Source: Purpureocillium takamizusanense
Taxonomy: Eukaryota > Ascomycota > Sordariomycetes > Hypocreales > Ophiocordycipitaceae
Direction of reading: 5' to 3'
NCBI RefSeq assembly: GCF_022605165.1
Contig: NC_063080.1
Coordinates: 434,001 to 498,000 of the forward strand
DNA: 64,000 nucleotides
Position 1 is the first letter of the stretch. Every line of letters begins with the position of its first letter. The position numbers and the translations under genes were made by a program. A model generated the notes under the pieces. The model ran no database searches and was not told the DNA's origin. It saw nothing but the letters and a program-made list of their open reading frames with translations. Below, in pieces: positions 8,768 through 19,407 of the stretch.

Positions 8768-11700
8768 GACGCTGAGGGTGTGTTATCGTCTGGTCTTTGT
8801 GGTTCCGAATGGGTCGTTGAGTACACAAACCTGTGTCTCCAATTTATGTTTTTCGGTCTCATGTCGACGAGATTATCGTCACAGGGGCTGAAATTGCAAT
8901 CCTCAACAACGTACGTGCCCGTGGGGTGGCCCCGTGGGGTTGCAAAAAGACCATCCTTTTGCGCCGCAAACGCGAAGATCCCCAGCTCCACAACATGAGG
9001 TGACTGGTATCCCAGGGAGTGGGCCAAGTCGACGATACGTTACAAATGCACCTCCGGACAGAGGGTGAGGCTTTGTCTGCCGGACGTATCCCTTGCTTAT
9101 CACTGATCACACTACAGTATACATGATTGGCACCTGCGGGACTGCGTGGAATCGCCGTTCAGTGCCGAGGTTGGGGAGGCTCAATACAACCTGAGGATGT
9201 CTGGAATAACCCCTGAGGGGCGAACCAGGCATCAAATGTCCCTCCTGCCTATCTGACCAGCCGGTCAAGGTAGCATGCGCCGCAGCATGATGGAGGAATG
9301 AACTGAGTGCGCGGCCTTGTTCGTATGCGAGCCCGATATGCACGGTCTAGCTTGTTTATTGCATTCCGGTGTGCCATCAGAGGCGTAGACCGACGATACA
9401 GCTCGAGACTACATAGGTACTATACAGTACGACAGGACTTCAAACCTGAGCGTGCAGTCAGTGATCGCCCAGCACACCGAGTAAAGTGGGTGTCCCGCGC
9501 GCTAATAACTTAGCTCCCGAATCAAGTTGTCACGACATGAGCAGACTGTCCAGCACACGTTCCACTATAATTTCAACATGTTCTTTATTCGTGGGAAGGG
9601 TGTTTACGTGAGCGGCGCGGGCCCCTGCGCAGTCTAAAGGCGCGGGGTCCTATGCCTGTAGTCTGGTGGCCCCCACGCCGCTTAAAGGCACTAGACGGCG
9701 GGATTCGGTCCCAGGAACGGCCCAGTCGCCAGATTTAGGAACTTTATATTAAACTCCCGGAGCTTTATAATAATTCCCGTAGTGATCAACATGTACCAAG
9801 GTTGATACGCTCGGGACATGCCGCTAGCGCTCAGCGTTGTCTTTCGTGGTATATGGAACGTGAGCTTCTTTAGGCCTAGTCGCGCCGCCGTAGCCCAGAC
9901 GCCTGCCAACGTGCGCGGGCTGGGTCGTCACGCACGTGAATCGTGATACTTATTAGGGCCAAGTATATGGTCAATCCTACTTTGCCTTTCATGGCACGTA
10001 GCATCTTCAATAAACGTAGCAATACAACAACACTCCAAGGGATTCCCTGTCGTCTGGCCCTAAGAAGAACAGGTAACAATACGAATATTGCGCAGACAGT
10101 GGCCATCTTCACCTTCAACTCCAGCTCGGATCATTGGAGAGGGTCCGTAATCTCAAGGTTATTCATGTACAACTTGACTCGCGACGGAGTGTTCCGCCAT
10201 GTTAAAGATAATATATGGTGAGACCAGTGGGTCCAGCCGCGCCCGGAACAGTGGCCGGGCCGGGGCCCGACCCCTATTCCTCGTGTGTGTGCCACGTAGC
10301 TAGATAGATCATCAACAGCGGCATCACATATGGATGCATATGCATGCCTTAGTCCGTGAACTCTCCACAATACATTTGCTTCGGACCGCTTATCGTTACT
10401 CTGGAGAGCAATGACAACCTTTAGGGGCTACTCGTGGCTTAGGACTTGGGGATTTGGTGTCTGGTGCACATGAGTCGCTGTGGAAACTCATCTTCAACAC
10501 CATTATGGGGGAACCGGGGCGCGGCACCTGAAAGAGCTCTTTGCATGGCTAGCGAGCTTCACACGAACACGTCGGTTCAATTGAGGCCATATTCGTTAAC
10601 CTCGAGCAATAGTTGTGCCAATGCATCACCGTCCAGGGGTCGGAGGCTTTCGGCTTCGAAGCCCCAATGACGAAAATTCCGCTGGATGTGCTCGGAGACT
10701 CGCGAGCCCACTGAGAAACTTGCTCTTTGAGGAGGACCTCGAATTCACCGCTAATGCCATAGATTGGAGTGAGCCTGATCACTTCCCTGTCATTGTTCAG
10801 GATACCTTGAGCGAGCTGAAACGTTCTTGCAATACCCAAGCCAGCCGTAGTGGGGATGACATATTCATTCATGTTGGGTATCCAGCGACTAAAATTGGAG
10901 CGTGCCGAGGAATAAGACTGTGTCGCCTGGTGCAAGGGCATGGACGTAATTACTCATTTTGCCTTCTCGGCATCTTTTAACCCAGATTTCCAAGTACTCG
11001 CATTGTCCAAGTTAAGATATTCAGCTTGTGGATCAGGTTCGATGTCGAAACATAGTGCCATGCGACTTTGCATGATTTGGCCAGGCCGCGGTGAGAACGG
11101 CGCCTAAATGTTTGCCGATCAGGGATGTGTATCAGAAACAGGGTACATCTGGAACGACTTAGAGCAGTGGCTTAGTCCGCTGATGGCATTTGAGGACGAA
11201 AGCACAAGCCTGAGGCGCTTGGTAGTCGGGCTGGCAGCCTCGTGACCATGGAGTCGCAGAAAGAGGAAGCTAGAACGAACCCGTCTGAACGTGATTCGGC
11301 GTTCTCAGTGGCATTGGCGAGGGCCAGGGCTATACATGAAGAGGTTTGCCTTGCTGAAATAAGGGTACAAGGGGCATATAAATAGACCGGAGCGTACTAG
11401 AGCAAGGGGAGATACACTGAAAAGCATCAAGTCCAAAGGAGCTACCCTTCGGCTAGCGGTATATTAAGTCAAGTGATGCGCAAAAATTTCAACGCACAGA
11501 TTACGATTGGGAAACGCCAATGAGCCCGCTCTTATAATGGCGCCGTGAATTTTAGTAAATCGCAATAAATTGAGAAGATAATATTGAATCATTAGCCATA
11601 TATTAAGGCAGGATATTCGCTAATCCTAACGAATCTCACGAAGCAGAGCCGCTGATCTGATATCAACGGGATAGAGTATCTCCACAACAATTGCCGGCCG

Positions 11701-14592
11701 CGCTGTCGTAGGCTATACAAACCACCGGTATCGATCTAGCACAAGGAAGGGTCTTTAATCGGCAAAGGGGCTTCAGGCACGCCTGATGCATGGCCGGATG
11801 TATCTTTGACATGAGCTATGGCTTCAACGCAAGAGCAACGTGCAGGTAGCTAGACTTCCATACATCAACAGCCCCGACATGACAGCATTTAAGTGGTTCC
11901 TGGCACCGTCGTTGACTATATTGACAGTCATCGTAATTTATGAGACGAATTATGTTTCTAACCTGCATTTCACAATGACCAGCACAGGGTGTAAGTGGAC
12001 ACTAGATACTTGTAATAGCCGGGCACTTTAAGGCATGATACCACGTGCATTTAGTACACTGCAGGGCTATATGGGTGATATGCGCCGCGGAATGATTGAC
12101 CATACGGAGGATACCGGGCCTCCTTATTTTCGCTCGGAAACGGCACAAAGTCACCATGAACCGGACCCCGCGACCGGAGTCCGGACCTCCCCAGCAAAAT
12201 TTCCCGAAACGGGCTAATAAAGCCTACTACATCACGACCACGCTAATGTAGGTCAGTAGTTCACCCAGTCGCGAAATGTCTCTAGCACAAGGAAGTAGAA
12301 GGAACGATGACAATTATGACAGAACAGCATATACACGCATTTTAAAAGATCCTCCTCGCTCTGGGCTTTACTGCGACCTCATTCCTAGTAGGTAAGACTT
12401 TCTGAATGCCTTCCTCAGGTTGTCATAGAGCTCAAGTTTAGTGCGCAGGCAGCCAGCTAAGCTTGTCACATGTTTCAGTAGCTGCAATACTTGGCTCAGG
12501 AACAGGTCCCCGTCTGCCTACATGTAATGCCGCTCTACGAGACCAGCTCATGGTCCTGTTCTATCGCGGCATGCATGTATGCCCCACGTCGGCCGTCGTC
12601 GCAGGCGTGGCATATCTCGGCAATGCTGGCATCACAGCGTATTGCTAAGGCAATCCATATTCTAGGCTGTCAAGGCGCGTGTTGAAGCTCACTTTGGCAG
12701 ATTCGTTGGCACTTGAAATCATGCCGTACACCCTTTCAGTGATAGCCCCTCGGGAGGACAAGTTATGACGTTTCGAAGAATGGCATCAACATCGAGCAGG
12801 TTCGTTTGTTAATCACCTCGCCAGTGTCAATGAGGATTTCTGGTTTTTCCAGTGCCAACGAGGTACGTGTTGGTGCCTTGTAGTTGGAATGGGCCAGGGT
12901 TGCCCCCAAGTATGCCAATTACTCTGTCGCTAACGGGCGCGTATCCGGCAGTGGCGGAATGACAGTTTTTTGGGAGGGGGGCCACTATTCCCATGCACAG
13001 ACATTAATGCTCCCTATGCTTCGTGTCATCTTTGCCGGTGCCTTTAGAAGTTGATTGTTATTTCTCCACGGCGGAGCCAAAAGCAAAGGGAGATTTTGAC
13101 AATGTTGGTAGGATTGGTCAGATTAGCGGTGTTCGGGGCCTCGCGGCATGAAGGGTGGGTTATCTACCGAGCTAGGCTCTCGGGACAAAGATGCGGGAAA
13201 CGTTACAGAGCTTGAACCCCACACGGCCCGCTGCCCGTGTCCGGACTCCGGTGGAGGGCCATCGCACAAAAATGATAGGACTCCTGTAGCAAATATTGCC
13301 TGCCCTTAAAGAACCAGGGGACCAGGTCATAGATATGAACGAACAGTGCGCACTTTTCATTGCGCCATATCTTCACCAAGTGGGGAGCCTAGGATCACAT
13401 CACCCTGGGAACTGACTCCACAGTCACTTACGCAGACCTAGCTGGAAAGCTGGATGCCGAGGAGTCCCTAGTCAGACGAGTTGGCGGAGTTCTCGTCTAA
13501 CAGGGTATCTTACGCCAAATCAGCACAGACGGAATTGCGCATACGCCAAAAACAGGCCAGCCCTTCGGACTTGACTGCGAATGATGGTATGTTGTATCAA
13601 CTGGCACACAGATCTTTGTTGGGTACATTCACTCTGACAAGGCCATATCTAGCGGGGAAATGTCCTTGATCCCACACATGTCTATCCCGCAATATTTTGA
13701 ACACCATGGCCGTACAGAGCCACAAAATCTCAGCCAAGCTCCCGTAACCTTTGCCTACGGGCACCCTGAGATGGGCGTATGTAAAACGATTGGCCATGAT
13801 TCCGCTTGAGCCGCACATTTCTCCAAGCAGATGGAAGCAATACAGACCAGAATGCCCATAGTGAGCATCTATAGCCTTGACTGACTCGTCAACGTCATTC
13901 AGAACGAACCCGCGGAACACAAGGTCCGCGTCAATGCTGTCGAAGCAATGACACCTTGCATGGTACAAAAGTATCCGGGTCTCATTGACTACGTTGGATG
14001 TTTCATTCCGTCCATGATTGCCCTGGGCTCCCTATGCACGGCACGGCGCCGTGCCGGTGGTGTTCAAAGACCGGATTCCGGAGCTGGAGTCTGGACCGCC
14101 ACACCAATTAGCGTCAATATTCCGACAGACATGGCTAGGTAGCGATTACAGTTCTGACAGAACGCAAACCGTATATGCTCTGCAAGCCCCTATAGACATT
14201 GCCACGACGTCCCCCTTTGCAATTAAATGCTTGAAGTGCATCTAGAAAGTTCAATGCTATCATGCTAAAACATAGAGGAGATGTAGCTCAACAAGCTCAC
14301 TTTATTATTAGGGCAAGAAATTAGCTCTCTCGGCGGTGCTAGTAGCGCCGTTGTCACCGACTGCCGCCTTGTTGTGACTCCCGAGCCTTCGGCAACATGA
14401 ACCGTCAGCTTGCGTCCGTTGTCGGGCGGCCCACAAAAGCGATGCGTTGCTCTCAAAGCTGAAGCCGCGCTTGGGTAATACGGGAAGAGTCACAACCCGA
14501 GCACTTTCGAAGCATCACACTCATGCTACGAGTTTATGCGTCTGCCTCCCTACGGTGCAGATCGTGAACGAGGCCCATCATAAACAGGCGCA
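8768..14592. other. Gene-poor, degraded region
   Basis: Nearly 6 kb without a convincing gene. Base composition is more AT-rich than in the flanking genes, especially 9.5-12.5 kb, and frames are short. A few minus-strand frames look like possible gene relics: hydrophobic fragments at 9691-10118 (separate entry), a 130-codon frame at 10549-10941 (contains NMNEYVIPTTAGLGIARTF) and a 123-codon frame at 13597-13968 (contains SGLYCFHLLGEMCGSSGIM). I recognise none of them. No intact transposase or reverse transcriptase, terminal repeats or tandem arrays were found by eye. The first 300 bp or so must hold the AflR-type promoter, and the last few hundred the promoter of the MFS gene at 14593. Confidence 0.5.
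9691..10118 (-). pseudogene. Possible relic of a membrane protein gene
   Basis: Two overlapping minus-strand frames (10118-9876 and 9909-9691) are both strongly hydrophobic. The first reads VCAIFVLLPVLLRARR, then IPWSVVVLLRLLKMLRAMKGKVGLTIYLALISITI. The second has a helix-like YMLITTGIIIKL. Together they look like two to four membrane segments split by a frameshift or an unrecognised intron. I cannot name a family. With no start context, no length and no partner this may also be chance in AT-richer sequence. Confidence 0.2.
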
Positions 14593-16204
14593 ATGTCTTC
14601 AACGATAGAGATCAGCCTGCAGGACAATCCGTCCACGTCGACCACGCAGACGGAAGGCGCCCGCTACCGCCCTCAAAGAAGCCAAATTTCCTCGTCAGAA
14701 GATGCCCTCCTCGCATCCGAGCAGGTCGATTCGACTGTGCCGGATGGCGGCTACGGCTGGGTCATTGTCGCGAGCGGCGCCGCGATCTTATGGTGGTCCG
14801 TCGGCACGACGTACGCTTGGGGCGTGATCCAAGAAGCCCTCGTCGAAGAGGGCCTTTCTGGCCCAGCCGTGCTGTCCTTTGTGGGCTCGCTGGGTGCCGC
14901 GCTCGTTTCGGTCTTTGCGATATTCAATGCTTGGCTGGTGCGATTTGTGGGCGTCCGGGCGATTGGCATGGCCGGCATTGGCTTCATGGGCGGCAGCGAG
15001 ATCCTGAGCAGCTTCGCCACGAAGAATGTCGGGGCTTTGTTCTTTACGTCCGGCTTCCTGTACGGTGTCGGTGCGAGGTGAGGATGCCCACATCGATTGA
15101 CGGTCATTGCTCGCTAACCGAGACTCCATCAGCCTCTGCTTTGTTGTAAGGTCTCTCCTCCGGGCTTTTGGAGAACGAGCAACAGTTGACACCCGCGATG
15201 CACAGGTGATTAGTCGGATCCCCGCGCAGTACTTCAAGGCGAAACGAGGACTGGCAAATGGTCTCATCTTCGCGGGCAGCGGCTTTGGCGGGGCAGCCAT
15301 CAGCTTCAGCGTCGACCGTCTCATTCAGAACGTCGGGCTCCCCTGGACATTTCGCATCCTGGGCTTCGCCACTCTGGTAACAGGCTTGCCCGCTGCATGG
15401 TTCATGAAGGATCGCGTCGCGGTGCCATGGCCTGGTTTCGTGGAATGGTAATGCTTCCCGAAGACGTCGGCGACAATCGTCCTGTCCCTACTAGCAAATC
15501 GTGAAACTGACTCACGCGCTCCTGCCAGGCGGCTGTTCAAGTCTGCGACGTTTAACCTCATCTTCTTCGCATCAGCCATCGGGACGTTTCCGTTATACGT
15601 GCCTCCATTCTTCATCCCGCTGTACACAAAGGCATCGGGTCTGTCCTCCAGTACGGGCGCGGGACTGGTCGCGGGCTTCACCCTCGCGTCTGCCGTCGGT
15701 CGCATCATATGCGGTTTGGCTTGCGACCGGATCGGTGCCGTCAACACGCTCATTGCCTCGCTCATCTTGACAGGCGTCAGCATGCTTGCGATTTGGCCAG
15801 CGTCGCACACGCTCGGACCGCTCGTCGTCTTCGTCCTCGTCAGCGGCGCAGCGAGCGGGGGCTTCTTCTCGACGATGCCGACCGTGGTGAGCAACGTCTT
15901 TGGCAGCGCCAGGGTATCGATTGCCATGAGCATGACAATTACAGGCTGGGTTGGCGGATACCTCATGGTAAGACGCCAGGCATCAAGACGGTGGCCTGAT
16001 TGCCATTGCGTGTATGGACATTAACGACGGGTACAGGGCGCTCCGATTGCTGGCTATCTGCTGCAAGCGTACGGTGGAGCGGACGGCGGCTTGAAGGCGT
16101 ATCGGCCAGCAATGTTTTATGCTGGTGCGCTGTCGCTCCTGTCTGCAGCAATGGTCATTGTGGCCCGATGGAGGTTGAGCAAGTCTCCGCTGGCTAGAGT
16201 TTGA
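14593..16204 (+). CDS. MFS transporter, monocarboxylate-transporter-like
   Basis: Five exons (14593-15077, 15133-15145, 15206-15447, 15529-15967, 16037-16204) join in frame to 448 residues. Exon 2 is only 13 nt, but its removal or extension breaks the frame and the family alignment (GVGASLCFV then RIPAQYFKAKRGLANG). After a hydrophilic N-terminus, residues 51-59 carry DGGYGWVIV, the MCT (SLC16) signature at the first membrane segment. Later hallmarks are YFKAKRGLANGLIFAGSGFGG between helices 4 and 5 and GRIICGLACDRIGAVNT in the second half. About twelve membrane segments are expected. Fungal MCT-like carriers sit in the plasma membrane or vacuole, and few have known substrates (carboxylates, riboflavin). 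It faces away from the AflR block across a gene-poor gap, so membership of that block is doubtful. Confidence 0.88.
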
Positions 16205-17823
16205 ACGCCACACGCGTGCAGAGGCAGAGGACATCGACATAAAATTCCCGAAGCCCGTCGTCGTTATGTCGGCTTCGAGGCTTGTTCACAGCGGGGCCGT
16301 ATGTGATGAGGCGGTACCAGACCGCGTTGACGATGACGCTCTTCCATTCGTCTGGTCACTCTGGTGTCCCCGCAATACAAGGCTTTCCACACTGTACCAG
16401 TCGATGCAGCGCAAAATAGTATGGAGAAGTGCTGGCGGCGGAAGATCAATCGAGACGAAATGAAACTAGTTCAGGAGAATCATCAGGGGATTGTACTACA
16501 TAAGCTGATTTTGGCATACGTACTTGTACATATGACCATACCTATCATAAAGCACGGGATCCCGTCCGCTCTCCCCTAGTTAACATGATAAGGGGCAGAT
16601 TAGTAGTTGGGTCGGTGACGACCAGCGAACACCGGCTGTTGTATGTCTTTTTTTTGGCCGTCCGAGACGATTTCTTTTAGTATTTTGTAATGGCGGAGGG
16701 TGAGGCTGATATAAGGCAATATACGTCACCTTCCAAGCACACACGACCGTAGCCATAAGAAAATTTGGGGTCACATCAAGGCTTTCTCCAGAGTTCAATG
16801 CCTGCACTTTTTGGCGCCGTGTGCCTCAACATCTAATTCCAGAGTCGTGGAATTGCTTTTTTGGGGGGCGACGAACTAAGCCCCAGGCTACCCCCACCAC
16901 CTTTTAGTCACCTGGCTAAGCTAACCGCCGAAACGGAATTCCTCACCGGTCTGTACGCGCCGGCCCGTGCACATGGGTAGCCCCTCACTAGCAAGCAAGT
17001 GGTTGCAATGAAACGGTGCTAAGGTTTAGGCGCATAGGCAGCCAATGAATTGCTCGTCGTGTAGGCGCGTTCGAGAGCTCGAGGTCGACATATCGGGCTG
17101 CTTAGTGCCCAATAGCCATAGTCTTGCTATAAGGCGTTTCAACTCGCGTAGACAAGAACCAATCGTCTCTGATTCATGGGAGGGCTGGCTGTGTCACTAC
17201 TAACCATCCTGCTAAATGCGGACGTAGGCGTAATAGCATAGCCCTCCGGCTGCTCCGTGATCTCTTGTGCCGCACATTTAGAGTGGAGTCCCCTCATCCT
17301 CGACGAACCGCCCGAGCCGCCATGTCCCGTCCTCAGCGCAACCGCTGCTCGAAGTGCGCAGACAATAGGGAGGTAACGGACGTAAGGAATGGCATTTTAG
17401 CGCTGGCGGTCGCTCTCGGGTCGGCCCTTGCCGCCGCATCCGCGAGGTCGCGCAGATCAGATGCACCCACCCCGCACACTACCGACTTTAAACTTACCAC
17501 TTCAAACCATTAGATACAAGTCATGAGGCCTAGTAAATAACAGAAGATATCGTATAACTGTTCCAATCTGTTAGATTGGGTAGTATGCGTCGAGAACGCA
17601 TCCCATCGCAAAACCCATATCCTTTAATGCGAGCCCTACAGCTATAGTGCGTGACGAGACTAGGACGAGCCTTCAAAGTTATGTTGGTCCTGCCGGTCAT
17701 AGCCTACGGCCTTCGGCGTTGATTCCTACATAAACCAAGCCAAGCTATCTTTCCCTCCCTTTTCCTCCAAGCTCCCTTGCACTCCGTTTCCTGCTCTACT
17801 CCGGACACATTGCACCGCCCACA
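16205..17823. other. Intergenic region containing the left 86-bp repeat
   Basis: This follows the MFS gene and leads into the Fic/Doc island. Apart from the repeat at 16561-16646 I see only short, unsupported frames. The segment 17240-17500 is more GC-rich and contains a plus-strand frame with MSRPQRNRCSKCADNREV, but only two CxxC-like cysteines, so it is not a recognisable zinc cluster. Confidence 0.4.
16561..16646 (+). repeat. 86-bp direct repeat, left copy
   Basis: This segment matches 19322-19407 at 79 of 86 positions without gaps, starting CCCGTCCGCTCT and ending GGCTGTTGTATGT. All seven differences are transitions (C/T or G/A). A T-rich run follows both copies. The pair brackets a 2.7-kb segment with the Fic/Doc ORF. 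It could be the end of a dispersed repeat family, a solo terminal repeat, or a duplicated 3' flank. Confidence 0.8.
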
Positions 17824-18282
17824 ATGTCGTCCTCGGGTCGTCTCATCCGCTTCCTTACCACGGCCCAAATCATGAGGCTATAGGAGACAAACGTCAAGCG
17901 TGCCAACCCCACTCAGCCATCCCTACTCGAGTCGGCAGTCATGTCGCCGCAGAATCACAAGCACTATGGCCAGGACGACGTCTTTCAGCTGGCGGGTGTT
18001 CTCGCGCAGAAAATCATCCTCAACCACGCCTACCAGGACGGCAATAAGCGAGCTGCCCTCGTGGCGGCGGACATGTTCCTTAAGATAAATGGATACCAGC
18101 TTCAGAAGAAGCCCTTTGGCAGAGACAGCGTTAATGAGGAGCTAAAGCGCGCTCACGTGGCAGTTGCAACTAGCCAGTGGACAGCTGAGGACTTGGCGGC
18201 GTATTATAGTAGCATCGCAAAGCCCCTAGGCAGAGCCACGGATGAGGTTGAGGAGTACCTATCCGAGTCTGAGCAACTCTAG
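17824..18282 (+). pseudogene. Fic/Doc family gene with an in-frame stop codon
   Basis: From the ATG at 17824 a frame runs to 18282, interrupted by TAG at 17881-17883 (codon 20). The text on both sides of the stop looks like one protein: a short N-terminal helix before it and the usual approach to the Fic core after it. The remaining 113-codon open part (17941-18282) has the Fic motif HAYQDGNKR, with Tyr for the usual Phe. A conserved helix (AALVAADMFLKINGY) follows, and a C-terminal AEDLAAYYSSIAKPLGR segment. Fic/Doc proteins transfer AMP or phosphate to target proteins; Doc is a bacterial toxin of phd-doc pairs, and relatives occur in fungi, probably by transfer. No antitoxin-like partner is visible. 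Translation from the ATG at 17941 would give a shortened protein. The TAG fits a C-to-T change at CpA, the RIP signature. Alternatives are a true short gene or readthrough. Confidence 0.65.
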
Positions 18283-18512
18283 TCGGACCTAGGTGCTGGT
18301 GGTGGAGGGACACGGATATGGTAAGATGCGGGAAAGGTTAGGGAAGGTTTGAGATATCTAGTCGCTCTTGTACATCGTTGGCGGTAATGCTCTGGAAATC
18401 CTCCTATATAGGTGTTAGACTTAGCCGCAAGAGTGACTCTACCTATAGTAACAACGGCATCCGCCCAGCAGTAGCCCTCTAATAAACACCGAGACCGTAG
18501 CGTAAACGTGCG

Positions 18513-19060
18513 TTAGTGGTCCTTGAGCTTCTCCAGCGCGACTCGGAGCTCCTGAGCGCTCTCCCTTGACGCCCTTTCGAAGCTCTCTACGACCTCAACG
18601 TTAGCAGTGGGTTGTATAATATAGGTGTTGAGCTTATACCATCGGGGCTACCATCGAGTGTTATAGCGTGCCAGTTTCCCGAGAGCCAGAGCGTGGCAGG
18701 GCTTACGTCGCTATACGAGCCCGACTGCCTAGGCAGATCTCGATCGATGTCGACTCGTGGTAGCGGCAAGGATTCTGAGCCAGAATCTTGTCAGCGCTGA
18801 TGTGGCATGGTATTGGCGGGGGAGAGGAGGTAGCTCGCCGTACTATGAGCAAAGTGAAGTGACCCATGATGGAACCTCAGCGCCAGCTTTCCCGTTGCGC
18901 CTTGCGTCAGGCCGAAACCTCCCAACTGTCTCGCAATGCCAGACCTAATCGCATCGCCGACGTCTGGCTCTATATATATGTACGCTTCGTGGGCGTCGCC
19001 AATCCTGATCTCCGTCTCGTACGAAACGGGCACTCCCTTGCGGTCAATGGTGGTGAACCG
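18513..19060 (-). pseudogene. Unrecognised broken ORF inside the repeat-bounded island
   Basis: Minus-strand coding-like text appears in three successive pieces. One near 19060-18900 reads RKGVPVSYETEIRIGDAHEA and YIYIEPDVGDAIRSG. One near 18720-18630 reads SPATLWLSGNWHAITLDGSP. A charged, helix-prone end (VEVVESFERASRESAQELR) runs to a TAA at 18513-18515. The pieces lie in different frames, with an apparent shift near 18640. I do not recognise the family. It is convergent with the Fic/Doc ORF and lies inside the same repeat pair. It could be a decayed gene, or a real gene with introns I failed to place. Confidence 0.25.
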
Positions 19061-19321
19061 CGCCTTTGCCTGGTGAAATGCCCGGCGCCACGGCGCGTTC
19101 GCTACGCCGGTTGCGCGTACCCGGCTCGCGAGACCAGCTCTTCGCACGGGTGCGGCCACGTGGCAGCAGGACCGCATTGTTTGTGTAAATGGCCGGTGAA
19201 GGGACTCAAAGACACCTGGCGATGCATTTTGCGACCAGAGGTAAACAATTATATCGAGGGAAGATCCTCGCCCACGCCGATGACTAGGCAGAATGCTAAC
19301 TAAAACACGGGGCCTAACAGG

Positions 19322-19407
19322 CCCGTCCGCTCTTCCCTAGTTGACGTGATGAGGGGCAGATTAGTAGTTAGGTCGGTGACGACCAGTAAACACCGGCTGT
19401 TGTATGT
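19322..19407 (+). repeat. 86-bp direct repeat, right copy
   Basis: Partner of 16561-16646, in the same orientation 2761 bp away, 92 percent identical, with transitions only. The left copy has TpA where this copy has TpG at two places (TTAAC/TTGAC, GATAAG/GATGAG). This copy has TpA in TTAGG and GTAAA where the left has TTGGG and GCGAA. Damage is thus spread over both copies, as expected for RIP acting on a duplicated sequence. Confidence 0.8.

Noticed and set aside
11735..12295. A 15-base word (TCTAGCACAAGGAAG) present at 11735-11749 and 12281-12295.
   Set aside because: In a 64-kb window one or two chance 15-mer pairs are expected, and the flanks do not match, so it is not called a repeat.
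17299..17470. Possible zinc-cluster start (MSRPQRNRCSKCADNREV).
   Set aside because: Only two cysteines follow the expected spacing; the remaining four needed for Zn2Cys6 are absent.
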